A stretch of 64,000 nucleotides of DNA from Catonia carolina. Lineage: Eukaryota; Arthropoda; Insecta; Hemiptera; Achilidae. This document shows positions 13,201 through 28,200 of the stretch, piece by piece; position 1 is the first letter of the stretch, and each line of letters begins with the position of its first letter. The DNA is taken from contig JAQMRL010000008.1 of NCBI GenBank assembly GCA_035578175.1, forward strand, positions 63,071,041 through 63,135,040, written 5' to 3'. The position numbers and the translations under genes are program-made. Below the pieces are notes generated by a model, which was given only the letters and a program-made list of their open reading frames with translations, did not search any database and had not been told where the DNA came from.

Positions 13201-16200
13201 GTAAAATTCGATTAAATAATCTCATGTTAAAGACCGATATGGCTTTCTCTAACCAATGTAAATAATAAATAACATAACCTAATTTTAATCATTAATGAAT
13301 GGTGCTAAATTAAAATCAACCTCAGATGGACGTCTGATTGTGAGAGTAAAACACAGAAAATCTTCAATTGATGCTTAACACTTTCAAAGCGGAGCATAGT
13401 ATAAACTGTACTCTTATTCTTACTTTTGTTATCTCTGATTATCTATCCACTTTAATGCTTTTTATGGTTGATGAGTTCTGCTGTTCCACCCTGACAAACA
13501 TTATGCGCGCATGCATATAAGAGCCGCAGTAGTTCACTCGTGTCTTGCATTTCGTACTGAACACATCGATTATAGAGCATGTTAACTTTATAATATAATC
13601 AGTATGTTCATAGGTAATAACTGTTATTGAAAGACCAAAAAAATGGCTGACGAAATATGTAACAGAGCTACAAGAGCTAGTGTTGGCAATGTTGCTGGCA
13701 AGCATTGGCTAGCTAATAAGTGGGTAGGGGGCAAAGCGTACGTTCAGAGCTTATCAGCCCTGAAAAATAATATAGGGAGGTAGTTTGGCAAGTATACACT
13801 CGTAAAGAATGTGTTAATTGAGCACGGAAGAAAAAAAATTAAAAATTAAATGCATATTACGGCCGCAATCTTAAACACCATTTTTTACAGATTTCAATGA
13901 GCAAAATAAGGAAAATCAATAATTGATGCGGGACTAAGCTCTGCAGATAAAACCGCTTGCAGGATTTTTAATTTTCTATAACTTTGTTACAGAGTTGCCC
14001 TAAAATGCATATTAAGGCTGCAAATCTTAAAAAACCAATTTTTTACGAGAACACAAATTACAGCAGTTATGTTGCTTACCACATTTCATAGAGCACAAGA
14101 ATGCAGTAAATGAAGTGATTTTAATTAAAATTATAGCAAGTTTATAAAAAAATATATCACAAAATGTGAAAAATTGCACAAATCAACCAATACTTCCAGT
14201 TGACTGATTGGTGGCAATTTTTTAAATTCTTATCTATTATTTTCTTTGTCCATCCATCACACCCAGATGTCAGAAACTACAAGAGATAGCAACAAATGGT
14301 TTTTGGATTTGTAATCTACACAAAAAGTTACCGAGCTTAAATTGGGTTTGAAGTTTCGGTTTCAACTGGAAGTAGCCAGACCGGAACTAAAGAAATCAAA
14401 GTCGGAATTTTTAACACTTTCAGGACAGCACCCGTATACGATACAGGCGTGCCATTTTGATCGGCTGGACGGCACCCATATATGATACGGGCGCCTATTT
14501 CACTTGGTTTTATATCCATTAGCTTGTATCGTATACGATTGCCGTCTATGCTGTCACTTAGTTTAGTTCATTCTGAATCTAATAGAGTACACTCATAGTC
14601 CTAATGTTGTCAGATTATCGAATAAATCAACTTTTATAGCATCGATGTTATCGAGCATGAGCAAGCAATCTGCCGGTACTTCTGCACGTTGTTGTTAGTT
14701 AATAGTTTATTATAATACTTAGTTTTTTTTTAAGTTTACTTAAGATATAAAAAAGGTAACTGGTTGTTAGAAATAGGTATTTAGAAATAGGTAATTACTT
14801 TGTATAAATTTAACTCATATAATTAATTTTATTATTCTATTATTGAAATTTAAGAAAACATACCTGTCTTCAGTTAAACATCTTTAGCATTATAATGTAA
14901 GTAATCCTAATCTTAATAAATGAAAAGTAATCTACTAATTATGATTTTTAATTTAATCTTTACTTTTTGAATTTATGACCAATGGTTGATTTGTTACAAT
15001 TTTTTAAAAATCCCCGAAAAATGGCAGTCCATGGGCAAAGTACAAAAAAAATATCAGTCTTCAAAGTGTTAAACAAAAATAGTGTCATTCGATTCCTCTT
15101 AAAAAGAATAAATACAGAAATCATTGGGTTTGACGTTCCGATTTCAACCAGAAGTCAAAAAAATCAAAGACTAAATTTGGAAACAAAAATAGTGTCATTC
15201 GATTTCTCTTAAAAGAGTAAATATGGAAATCACTAATGGTTTTTACCAAAGTCAAAGGTAAGCCTTTTTAAACGCTTTTATTTAACTTACTCTTGGAAGC
15301 ATCAAATCTTGCAACTTAAAATTTTAATACTTTTACCGTATCAATATGAATCAAACTTTGCACACTTGTTTATCTTCGATGACAATACGCTGTGGAGGTG
15401 TTTGTAAAAAAAAATTTTAAAATTTTATAACGCTTTTAATTTAACTTACTCTTGGATCCATCAAATCTTGCAACTTAAAATTTTAATACTTCTACCGTAT
15501 CAATATGAATCAAACTTTGCACACTTGTTTATCTTCGATGACAATACGCTGTGGAGGTGTTTGTAAAAAATAATTTAAAAATTTAAAAAAAAATTTTAAA
15601 AACGCTTTTATTTAACAATTACTTAAAAAAATTAACTAAAAATAAAAAAATAAAAAAAGTTTACAAAAAAAAAATTAAAAAAAAAATTTACAAAAAAAAA
15701 ACTTGCAAAAAAAAAATTAAAAAAAAAAAATTTTAAGAAACGCTATTATTTAACAATTAATCAAAAGAAAAATGAACTAAAAAGAAAAAAAGAAAAAATT
15801 TACAAAAAAAACAATCGCAGACATTACAGTTAAAATAAAAGCGTGGCGCATTAATATATATAATATTTATTGTAAAATATTCGTTGTAATATTATATATA
15901 TTAATGCGCCACGCTTTTATTTTAACTGTAATGTCTGTGATTGTTTTTTTTTGTAAATTTTTTTATTTTTTTCTTTTGATTAATTGTTAAATAATAGCGT
16001 TTCTTAAAAAAAATTTTTTTAAATTTTTTTTTTGTAAACTTTTTTTCTTTTTATTAACAATTGCCACCAGCCATGAGATGCGTTGTCTCATGAAAGGGAT
16101 TTCTTTTTAATTAAAATGTTCGAGTTAGGTCCTCTTATGTAACTAACTTAAATTCCATGTTTCAACTTCATATGATTTTCCGTGTTTTGAGTTATTTTTC

Positions 16201-19200
16201 ATGCACACAGACCAAACTGTCAGCAAACGTGTGGTTTTTTCTTCTTCAGGGGACATAAAAATGCAGACTTAATTATTAAAAATTGACATGAAAACAAAAC
16301 TTGCCTTACACTATATTCTATATATGGCAAAAGAAAGCAAAAATTACTTCAAAATCATTTTACAAATTTTTGAGTACATGATACATTACTCATAAATCTT
16401 ATTTAATTAAACATAAAATTTCAAAATAATTACATACCTGTGGTTCAATATACTTTTGGGCTTTATCTTGACTATTTAACAACATCTGAAGAGCGATCGC
16501 AGCTTCAACCCTAACTGGTAGATCTTGGTCAGTTAAAATCGCATTTACCGTCATAGCCACTGCTTCAACTAAAATACTCTCCTGCTTAAATTTGATCTCA
16601 CTAAAATAATGGAGGACCCAACAAGCCTAAATTACAAGAAAAAAAATTAATAATTACACATTTTATTAGGAATGTTAAAAAAATTACAATTATAATGTAT
16701 TAAATGCTATTACAATTTCGGTCATTTATAACTTGGCTGATCATTGAAAACCACAAATAACCCTACAAAATTGGTGGATTTCATGGAATAATGAAAGTTC
16801 AAATCTCACACACTCTCGAAAAAATTCCTTTCTTTAATTTAATTACTGATGAAACATAAAAAAATTACAGATGCTTTATAAATTATATACATGCTTCTTT
16901 TGCAAATAACAAACATGAAAATCACTTTGCATTTGAGCGAGCAAAATATTTGCGCGCGGAATCAAAAATTTGTAGAAAACAGTTTTGAAAATAAAACCAT
17001 ATTTTTTATTACAATTTCGGGTAAAGATTGGGCAAGTTAAAGCAGTTTGAAAATTGCGGAGCATAATTCGACAAGCATGCAACGCAACATTGCTGGTGAC
17101 ATGAAAAATTCCTATCTACCCCTACTACTAGTAACTGACATATGTTAAAATGTGCATTGCAACACAAATATAATAAAACCATACACATACATTAAATAAC
17201 AGTAATAAAATGTGTTTGTAGATGTTTGAAGGCCCAAGGATAAAAAAAGACTAAGAAATATCTTCCATCCCAAAATACGGATACCACAGGCTAACGGTTG
17301 AATGTAAACTGATGACTTTGTTTTATTTCATAGAAAAGGGAGAAAGATATAGCACTGCCAGTCGAACCAACTCAAAATATGAAATATTTTAAAAGTTCTC
17401 TGTCTGTAACATAGTCTAAGCCATCAAACAGAGATTGGCCACTTTGCTCTTTTCATAGTTCTGTTATATGTACACTAAACGCTAAGTTATTATACATCAA
17501 ATGAAAGAGCATTTCAAGGCGAGTAATTTTATGTATATATATATCGAGCATTGTATCTTTATAAATACGCAAGCTACACCACCTTAAAAACAGTAACTAC
17601 TAAACCAACTACAGTCAGCTCCCGTATTAATAGGTTTAAATATATAAATCATAACATCAGTCTTGTTATGACTGAAGGAACAATCCTTCTTTATCTTAGC
17701 AAATTCTTAAAAAACTATTGTTTAGTTGTCAGCATCATCGAAAGAAATTTATCTTCAGGTATACCTTAGCACACTTATCATGAAGTTCTTGAAGCATCAA
17801 TTTACTATCACCAAGATTATCAGACAACAAAAACAAGTCGCCCATAAAATGTAAACTCATCAAGCTTTACCTGCCTGTATTGAGATTTCTTTCTTCCCAA
17901 TTGAGCTTTCTGAAAGTTAAGGTCCAAGACTGTAGTTAACAACTTTGGAGATGGTGTAACCCATGCAAATCAGGATGCAAATTGTGTTCGCAAGGAGCTT
18001 TACTACTACAACATAGCATTCTTATATGTATTATAAATCAACCTGGTATATCGATAGTTAACCTGACACTAAATAAATTACTAAATAAAAGTATAACTAA
18101 CCCTTGCTCTCATGTGCCCGCGAGGACTATTGAACTCTGGGAAAACATACTGACACAACAAATTATCCATTTGATCTTTGTATGTGTTTTTCTTAAGAAG
18201 AACATCAGCAACTGTTCCCACCATATGAAGTGCACCATCTTTTTGTCTAGGTTCAGCATTTGGAGCGGTCAGCACTTGCATAACAAACTGCATGGTTTTT
18301 TGCAACATATCTTTACGTTTCTTACATGCAGAATGTAACAGGGTTTGTGCAGCTGAGACTGGCGAGATAAAATCTTCAAATATATCTACAAAAATTTAAA
18401 AAAAAATTAAAATCATTACAAAGTTGTTATATAAATTACAAAGACTAAGATTTACATAAATGATGCAATATTACTAATCTGTACAATATTTCATAAGATA
18501 CATATACTTAAGATTAAATGAAAGCTATCAAAATATAACATCAAGTACTTGAAAATCTAATCAATGTAAAATTTTTTAACTCTGAAATTGTGTAAGGAAT
18601 ACACAACAGATTCCTAAAATACTTCTTATTAGGTCAGCTACATGCAATTATTTATATTTCACATTTTTTTTAAATGTAAAAAATGATGAAAGCAGGCATA
18701 TCTTATTATGACACAAAATAACAATTTTTAACTGTAAACCTACATTAATAACCTAAAAAAATACATAAATATTTTAATAAAAAAATAATAGCAGTTGACA
18801 AAAACAAATTAGTAAATAAACGAGACAAAAATATGTTTACAAATAAACTACGTTATACAATTATAAGTTATAAAATATATATACAAATTTTTAACAATCT
18901 ATTGAAAACTAAAACAAACTAACGACTGCCCTAAAAAAATGACCAAAACTTGAAAACTCAATAGATCACGAGAAATGAAAATAATTACTGCTAATAATTA
19001 CTTTCCATTTAAACACTGCCAATAATAATAAACAAAAGTCAAATAAATGACGTATTAGTTATTGATGTTCAGTCCATTTTTAGGTTCAGTTTTTTCCTTC
19101 GTTGATTATCCTGGAATGTGAGATAACAATGACACAGTAAACAATAAAGTTTAGACTATTAATTTACGCAAATTTTAAATGAACAATAGTATTTATTGGT

Positions 19201-22200
19201 TAAATGTAGCCTTACCTTTTACAACCATAATTAAACCTCTAAACAAATTATTATTTAGTTACTTTAATTGTCATCATCATCATTTATCTCTCTTCCAAAT
19301 TCCTTGGGTCAGGCCACAACTCCTCTCTCTGTATCACACATACCTCCATTGCTTTTTTGGCAACGCATCTTCTTCCTTATTCATCCATAACCAAACCCAT
19401 TCATTTCACTCTTTGTCTTTCCTCTTCCATCTCCAAGAACAGCATCCTTTTTAGCAGTCTTCCCTCATCCACTGTACTAACATGGCCACACCATCTTAGC
19501 GTTGTCTTTTCAACCCTCTTTATTAACAGATAGTTCATTTTCAGTTGATAAATTACATAATTTCTTATTCTATCCCTTCTAGTCTTCCCCAGAAAAAAGA
19601 GGAGTACCTCTTGAACTTCATCTCTGCTGCCTGGATTCTACTTTCCACCTTCGTACCCCCCAGTCAATGTTTTGGCTGCACAAGTCAAAAATGGTACAAA
19701 TTATGCACTTTACATAATTTTCTTACAATTCATAAGAACTTCTTGATCCCATTCTTGACTTAACCTCTCACATTATGGATTTAATTACTTTAATACCACA
19801 TTCAAAAACAACTACCTGTAATAACACACTCCTGCAATAAGACTAACACTATAAAATTTTATAATAAAAAATATATCTTTAACCAACCAAAAATAAGATA
19901 GGGTAACTATAAGCAAAAAGACAGATAATGAGATTTATTGAATTAGTTTCAATTTTTAAATGTGTGTGGTGTAGGTGAATCAACCACAAGTGAGATTAAA
20001 CATAAATAAATACGACTGAATTAAAAGTGTTAACGAAAATAAATTTTCATAAAAGCTAATAACCTTCAGACAACCAATACTTTCATACCTTGGTTATAAC
20101 ACACATATTTAAATAAAGCCAACAACACACTCTTGCAAAATTAAAAATTCTACAATATATAAAACACATCAATTTAATTGAAAAATAAATTTAATTCTTA
20201 CTTATAATTTTAGCACGACAATATTAAGTAAATTTCACACAAAACTATCGGGTAAGTAAAGAAAGACCACACATTTCAATACAAAGAAAGCAATGATTTT
20301 TAGTACACAGAATGACAAAATTTTTTTAAATAATCTATTTGTTTTATCAGACTTCTTGTTCATCTTGAAAATTATGTGTGAAAAAATGTAACAAAATTAC
20401 TAAGAAAACACAAAGAATATGAGAAAACAGATTTGAGTGATGGCAAATGAGGTAGGTTAAAAATATGAGGGATAAAAATTAGGTAATTTGGAAAGCAAGT
20501 CTTGTTTAATTTTTAATGCAATTGTCCCGTACATACATTCATTACATCCTGATCATTACTACAAGAAATCAACATCATTCTAAAAAAATAAGCATATATT
20601 CATTTAAAAACACACAAAATAATTGTTGACTGACATTACCAAATTTGACACGGATGTATTCATGAGGATCGGTGTTCCATAATTCATCATCAGCAGCTGA
20701 ATAAGACATCAATGGGAAAAGCACTTCTTGTATTATGGCAAACATGTGCGGTTTTAGGAACTTCCAAGAATAAGCATGACTTACACTGTATAAAGCAAAA
20801 AATAAAATAACACAATCACCATAAATATACAAAAAAAATCTGGTGTGAAACACTCACACTATTTTCTCTTTTGCCAATGCGAATAATGAACAATATAACC
20901 TAACATTAGAAATAAACAACAAACTAACATCAAAAACATAACTTAATCATGAGTGAATGACTATGCAAAATGAAAACCAACCTTAGTTTGGCTTAACCCT
21001 TTGAGTGCCAGGATCCGATGTTGTCGGATGTGAGGGTCTTCTGAAAAGTGCCAGATCCATTCAAATCGAATAGATGAGATTTCACGCAAATAACTTGTGA
21101 AACTTTTCAGACCCTGGCCGGGAATTGAACCCGGGACCTCCACACATGGTAGGCTAGTGTGCTACCACTACGCTACAGAGGCGACCTAACTGTATTTTAT
21201 AACCCTGTAATGAGCAGATAAGTGGAGGAATTTATGTTCACAAAAAAAAACGTTCAAGTACTTACGCCTGATTTATGTAGTTTAAGGTTTGCTGAATTAC
21301 ACGTGGGGAAATGTATGTCTTTCTTCTGTATTGATCCAAAATTTTCAATAAGGCTTCTAATACACCAGCCGAGAATGTTTTCAAATACCATTCAGAAAAT
21401 TCATTATATTCTTTAGTGACGTTACCAGGACTTCCATATCTGAAAAAAATTGATAAAAATATTTTAAAAATGAAGCAAAAGAATACAAAACATAATATTC
21501 CTTGATGCATTTATTGATTGTTTATTGTAAATAAACATTCACAATATTAAAAATACTGAAGGTATTTCCATACCACATGTGCACCATTTTTAAAGTACTT
21601 ACGCAATGCAATAAGATAAACCATCTGAACTATTTTTCTATGAAAAATAATTATGTCATTATAAAGCCAAATTTTATGTTAAGTACAGTAAAAGTATCAT
21701 TTGCCGGCTGTAAAAGTACACATGAATAATTTTATTTCCCCTGAGATATACCAAGGTTGTAATTTTCAGAGCATTTACCAATATGTTTATGGAGGACCTT
21801 AAACATATTAACAAATTAAAATAATTATAACATATTTATTTACTATTCTAAATTATATTACTGGTTGATTACTGAAATATTCTAACTTGAACATTTTTTA
21901 GTAAAACTTATATCAAATTAGAAAATATAATATTTTATTATACAAGTTTTTTTATAACTGGAATTTTTCACGATTAACCACAACCTAATTTGCTGTATTT
22001 CTATATTAAGTAAACATGAGTTTGAACAAGAAATCCTAACAGAGGTTTATCAGTGACTGTAGTTGGTCATCATACAAAGTTGCTCGCCCAACCTGTTTTG
22101 TTAAACAGTTCGTAACAAATCTCAACCAAATAACTGTCTTGAACCAAAAGCCTAATTTTTTTTATTAAAGCAAAAATTAAATTTTGAAAACGAATTTTCA

Positions 22201-25200
22201 TTCTTGTTCATTACTCTACAAAGCATAATCCATCTGGTCTATCTTCAGTAACACAAAATAATTTTCATGATGACTTTACCAAGAAAATAAAAATACTTGT
22301 AGAATTATTTAAACATCACAACCAAAGGAAAACTCAGTGACCCAATTAAAACAAAAAAATTCTGATAACATACAAAAATAAAATTACCTTTCAAACATTC
22401 TATAAAGTATATGTAATGCCCACTTCTTGCATTTCCACCAAGGTAGATCGACACGTTCTTCTTCATCAACAGTGTTTGTCTGCTCGGGAACCTGTTGGTC
22501 AGTGATAGCACGCACTACTTCCATCCATTGTGAGAAAACTTCTTTTGATATTAAGTCAAGTGGTAACACGTACTGAAAATAATTTGAACTATGTCAGCAA
22601 TATGTATTCATCAACTTATCAAAAAACTTATGACTACAAAAATTTGCCAATACATTTCTCTATGACTAGCAGCAACTTTATTAACCTTTTAACACTTTGA
22701 CTATGACTGGTCGATTCAATACCATGCACATGTACTACATTTCAAATCGATTTATCACCAATTCATTATAAACTTCAGGTAGGCAACAGTACTCTGCTTA
22801 ATTAAGAACAAAAATCTATCAGTTTTATTTTAAATTTTGTAGTTAAAAAAATAAATACACGGCAGGCAAGAAAAGAATGAATAGAAATTTTCTCTGACTC
22901 TCTAAACGGAAAGCCTGTTTGTTACATTAGTAATTTAATATCAAGTATAAAAACTTCCTTCAAAGGAATGATTGCCTCAATGATATTTTAATTCTGTAAA
23001 CCCATCATTGACTTGAGATTGAGGATGAATAATGTTACATCTTCTCGACAGTGTTATAAAGTACGGAAGCTACGATGTTGAAGATTAATATCAGGAAAAT
23101 AGATGCATTTGAGCTTTGGTTGAATAGGCGCATGCTAATACCATTAATGGATAAAGTACCCAATGAGACATTCTTGCAGAGAATGGGAACAGAAAAGGAA
23201 CTTGTTTACACCATGAAAAAAAAGAAAATGGAATAACTGGGTCACATTATGCGTGGACCAAGATATGAAATGCTTCGCTTGATATTTCAAGGCAAGATTC
23301 AGGTAAAGAGAGATGTGGAAAGAAGAATTTCTTGGTTGAAGAATCTTCGTGACTGGTTTCACTGTACCTCAGTGGAGCTGTTCATTCAGAACTGCAAAGT
23401 CCAAAGTCTGAAAAGCTGTCATGATTGCAAACCTCTGGCCAGAGAGGACACGATATGAAGACGGAGAGATCCATCATAACTTTGTGTCCAGGGACTTTTT
23501 ACTTTCCCAACTATCATAATTTTTCACCAGTACTATGAACCTTCTCTCATTCAAAACTATTACAAGATCTGTTTGACAAGAAGAGATTATTACAAAATTT
23601 ATGTCAGGTTTTTTTTAAATATTCTAACCTTACCACATCCACACACATTTTAACTGGAATCCATGGGTATTTAACAATAATTTGTTCTTATTACTATGAT
23701 GAAATACATGCCTTTACTGTACACTTCCATTTGCAGTGATAAATCTTTATTTATTCCTATATTACTAAAATAATATACTAGAAATCCCATCCCTAATTAC
23801 AATGAGAAATGTCTAAAAACTTGATATTTTGGTGTAAAACATAAATCTATGTTTTCGACTTTCGGTACATATAGTCTTTAGAACTATTGTAAGGGACAGT
23901 AATTATTTCCAAACTTTTAGTTCACAAATAAACATAAAAACAGATGTATTAGTTAGAAATTTATAAACAAAATATTAAAAATAGAAGACGAATGATACAA
24001 AATCTCACCTGGGTTAGAGCAAAGTAAATTTTAAGAATCTGTTTTTGTAACAATACTGACTGCTCAGACTGGTCGGGCAATAACCTAACACACAATGAGT
24101 ACATCATCGGCAATAACATATTCATGGCATCATTTAATGGACCTCGTTCTTCTGATTTCTTATATCTGCATTAACAAAACAAAAATGTTAACATATAGGA
24201 CCACAATAAATTTCCATGATTCGATTCAGTAAAGAACTTAATTATGTAAATAATTAATTTTTTCGAAAACAATACACACACATATAAAAGGCACTACAAT
24301 AATTAGAGTACCACTACTATCATTGTACTGGTTACTGTATAAAATTACCATCACAGAAATGCGAGCTTTCCTGGAATAGCAAAATTTTTATTATGTAAGT
24401 AACCCCCCCCCCCCAAAAAATCACAAACTGGAATAATATTATGATTTTATTTATTAATAATTAAATTATTATACCCCAACGAACTTAAGACTACAGATGA
24501 GATCTAGCCAATAACAGCCAAGGTAGAGTGTGAGGTTGCCCCTTCGCTGTCACAATCTTTTCCACCGAACTGCCAGCTGACTTTTTATAAGGCTGTCATC
24601 CACAGCGGGACCAAAACGCGACAACACAGGATACGATTAACGAAAGTCAATTGGTCCTGCGCTGTGATCTAGGTCACTTTGCTCCGCCTTCACCTGCAGT
24701 CTCTAGTTCGTTAAGCTGTAGGGTCAATCCATGTCAATTCAACCACACCATGACACCCAAGTTCTCAGATTTTGATGAAACTTGGTATAATTGTTCATTT
24801 TTTGCTTCTAAGTAGCCATGCAAAAATTTTTTTCTGTATTTCAAACGGTTTATTTTTTACAGCTTATTGAAATTTTTGTTATTTGATCGTTTTTGACCAT
24901 TGGGCGGAAGAACCTAATTGTGACGTTAAAAGACAAACTAATTCATAGCTTCTTTATTTACCAATCAATGATGATGAAATTTTTTATAAGGATACTTCAA
25001 TACATAAGGATTTGAGAAATAATACTACTTTTTGAATAAGTAACCATTTTTAGTCTAAAAAAAATTTCTTAAGGTCATTTTTTAGATGTTTCTCATCGAT
25101 ACGTAGGGTTTTACGGAAACTGCAATATCTTCGAAAGGGTAAAGAGTAATCAAATAATTCTTTTTGCATTTCAGTTCTACAAAATCTGCTCTATTATTTG

Positions 25201-28200
25201 AAGCAATAAAATTAATGGTATTTTCACTCCTTCAATTAAAATTTTTACTTTAAAGACAGAAGTCAGTCATTTTAATTTTTATCCTATTTTTGACGACACG
25301 GCAAATTAGAACTTAGTTGAATTATTTCTCATTGTTATTCAAAATATCATATTTCTACTAACTATACATTAGGTAACAATTAATAAAATAATACTGATTA
25401 ATACTTATTACCTTAAGCATTTAAAAAGCTCTCAACACATTTGCAAGAAGAAATTCGGAAATAGCTTTTAATAGTTCAAAAACAAAGAAAGCAAGTATAA
25501 GTTTAGAACATTAAATTCTTTCATGCCTCAATAATAAATCTGAGAGAAGTTTATATAATATTAAATTCTTCCATGCCTAAACAAAAAATCTGCCAGAAGA
25601 CAGAGCCTGGCATTTGTTTGCCAGTCAGTCAGATGCTTTTGTTGGAGTGACATCATGTTCCAGGAGTGTATTAAAAGTCTTTTATTGTTATGTTGATCAA
25701 GTGTTAACAGGCTGAGTTATTGTAATTTTACTGATATACAGTACTTAGTTAAATTGTGCGGGCTTGTTATTCTTAATATGTAGGTATGGTGATCAATAAT
25801 TTGACATTTATTATTTGTCAATATTATTATTGATAAAAAGTGAAGTGTGTTTTGTGTTATATGTTCAGTATTAATATTTTTAATTTTTTAATTTCTAAAT
25901 CTGGAAAAAAGGAAAATTGCAGTGTGGGGGAAATTTCTGGAAGTGAGTGTCACATGTTACACTTTGTTAAACATAAAGCCCTAACTAACAGTTGATAAAC
26001 TGTCTGAATCAGACTTAAATCTTTTAAAACTCAGAACAGGCCTAAGCTGCAAATATACGGTTCATCCGTTCTTAGTTTGCTCCTACTGTCAACAAACAAA
26101 AGCCACCTACTAGAGGGTGCACGCTAGAGTCTGTGACTTTACGGATGTTGTATTCCTATTAAGTTAACTATTTTTTAAATTATAAGTACTTTAAGTACTT
26201 AAAAACATCACTCATGATATGATGAGGGAGAAAATTCATAAATAAATTACCCCAATCTTTAAAGTGTTGTGAGGATTTGAATTCCTTTAAAAAAAATCTA
26301 AAAAATTACTTGATCGGTGAAACTTTTTACAGCGTACAAGAATTTCTTTCTTGATAGTAGCGATACATTGTGCGATTCTTATATGTATTTCAGGTGTTAT
26401 ATCTGACGACGTGTCCTATACTCCTCCTGGAGTCTCCAGGGCGCAAAAAAAAAAAAAATGTAGGCCTAACAATTTTATTTAGATTTGAAAGTATTTTGTT
26501 GTTACTTTTTAATCAACGTGCACACATTTTGATATAATGCGCATGCTCAGTGACATCATTATTTGTTTACATTAGGAGCAAACTAAGAGAGGCTGGAATA
26601 TAGTCTTATCTGTTTGCACCATCAAAGTGTTTTTCTGAACAAGTATGAGTTATTACAAAGAGTATGCTGTGATCCCTTAAAAAGACATAAAACTTCAATT
26701 AAAAAATCACTGCGTGTTGTAACTGTACAACACTATAGGGCGAATGCATTTAAATGATATAAAGTTAAACCAGGTCAAAAACTTTGTGGATCGTGCAGAA
26801 AAATTTTACTCTCTCAAACTGATGAAACTAATGTTGAAACTGATGACATAAACATGTATTCCCAGGATGGTGATGATGTTGACATTGGATTAGATCCTGA
26901 AGAACTGAATAAGTTATAAAAAGAGAGTGTCATTAAAGAACTAAATACTTCATTCAATGAAATCGGTTGTTCCCCACTGAAATTACATGCTCTTGGTGAG
27001 GGTAGTAAATCATCATATGGAGCACAGAAACTGCAACGAGTACACAAAAATTTAAAAAGAAAATTTGAAACAGTCCTAGAAGTTGAGTTACCATCTGAAA
27101 AGAAATTTTTACCTAATGTATAGTTAGTAGAAGTATAATATTTTGAATAAAAAGAAATAATTTAACCATGTTCTAATTTGCCGTGTCGTCAAAAATAGGA
27201 TAAAAATTAAAATGACTGACTTCTGTCTTTAAAGTAAAAATTTTAATTGAAGGAGTGAAAATACCATTAATTTTATTGCTTCAAATAATAGAGCAGACTT
27301 TGTAGAACTGAAATGCAAAAAGAATTATTTGATTACTCTTTACCCTTTCGAAGATATTGCAGTTTCCGTAAAACCCTACGTATCGATGAGAAACATCTAA
27401 AAAATGACCTTTAGAAATTTTTTTTAGACTAAAAATGGTTACTTATTCAAAAAGTAGTATTATTTCTCAAATCCTTATGTATTGAAGTATCCTTATAAAA
27501 TTTTTTATCATCATTGATTGGTAAATAAGGAAGCTATGAATTTGTTTGTCTTTTAACGTCACAATTAGGTTCTTCCGCCCGATGGTCAAAAACGATCAAA
27601 TAACAAAAACTTTAATAAGCTGTAAAAAATAAACCGTTTGAAATACAGAAAAAAAATTATGCATGGCTACTTAGAAGCAAAAAATGAACAATTATACCAA
27701 GTTTCATCAAAATCTGAGAACTTGGGTGTCAAATCATCAATTTTTTGGTTGATTTGATGTGGACTGACCCTGTAGCAATTAAAATCTTTTGTACTCTTTT
27801 TTATTCTCCTTCCAAACGACTGGAATAATAAAAGTAAGACCACACCCTAATAATAAGATTAATGTTGACAGTACATTGTCCAACGTTAATTTTCCTGTAA
27901 GTCAAATTCGTTCGGAAGCATGGTATAATAAAAAAACACATATTTTTTGCTTCAAAATCAGCCCAAAAACATCTATGGAATGCTTAAAAAATATACAAAA
28001 ATCATTAGTTGTTCCCAAAACATTTTTAAGAATTTCTACAAAAGTCCTTCTAAAACATTTAACACATCTTGCCTCAAATAGGTTAGAAGTTTGAACAGAA
28101 AAAAACTTTAGAAATTCAAAACTCTAAAGAAATAAATTATTACCTTTAAACTATTCAACAGTTTTTAACGAACTGTTTAAACTGTTTTCCACATTGTTTA

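Larger units (their letters stand above)
14208..16070. mobile_element. 1.86-kb inverted-repeat insertion inside R2
   Basis: Bounded by TGGTGGCAATTTTTTAA on the left and, inverted, TGGTGGCAATTGTTAA on the right. It contains GTAATCTACACAAAAAG repeats, a TTAA element (14,411-15,072), two tandem ~165-bp units and a long palindrome. No transposase was recognised, so the class is uncertain (fold-back-like). Confidence 0.6.
24721..27770. mobile_element. 3.05-kb element with ~0.6-kb terminal inverted repeats
   Basis: The arms 24,721-25,312 and 27,170-27,770 are inverted copies with only scattered differences (about 95% or more identical by eye), beginning GGGTCAATCCATGTCAAT and GGGTCAGTCCACATCAAA. 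The 1.86-kb interior holds a decayed ORF (26,640-27,123) and a nested LINE tail. I could not find a clear target duplication. Long inverted repeats occur in Maverick/Polinton and fold-back elements, but no hallmark gene of either is present, so the class is open. Confidence 0.8.

Noticed and set aside
17982..18338. 118-codon plus-strand ORF
   Set aside because: Antisense shadow of importin-7 exon 9.
22686..22760. TTAACACTTTGACTATGACTGG as another TTAA element
   Set aside because: The left end looks right, but no inverted partner next to a TTAA was found within 1 kb.
24721..27770. Polinton/Maverick interpretation of the long-repeat element
   Set aside because: Length of the inverted repeats would fit, but there is no polymerase, integrase, ATPase or capsid gene and no 6-bp target duplication at the ends.
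27789..28094. Possible coding exon of a second gene (101 codons, plus strand)
   Set aside because: Low-complexity residues, no splice signals of quality and no family resemblance.
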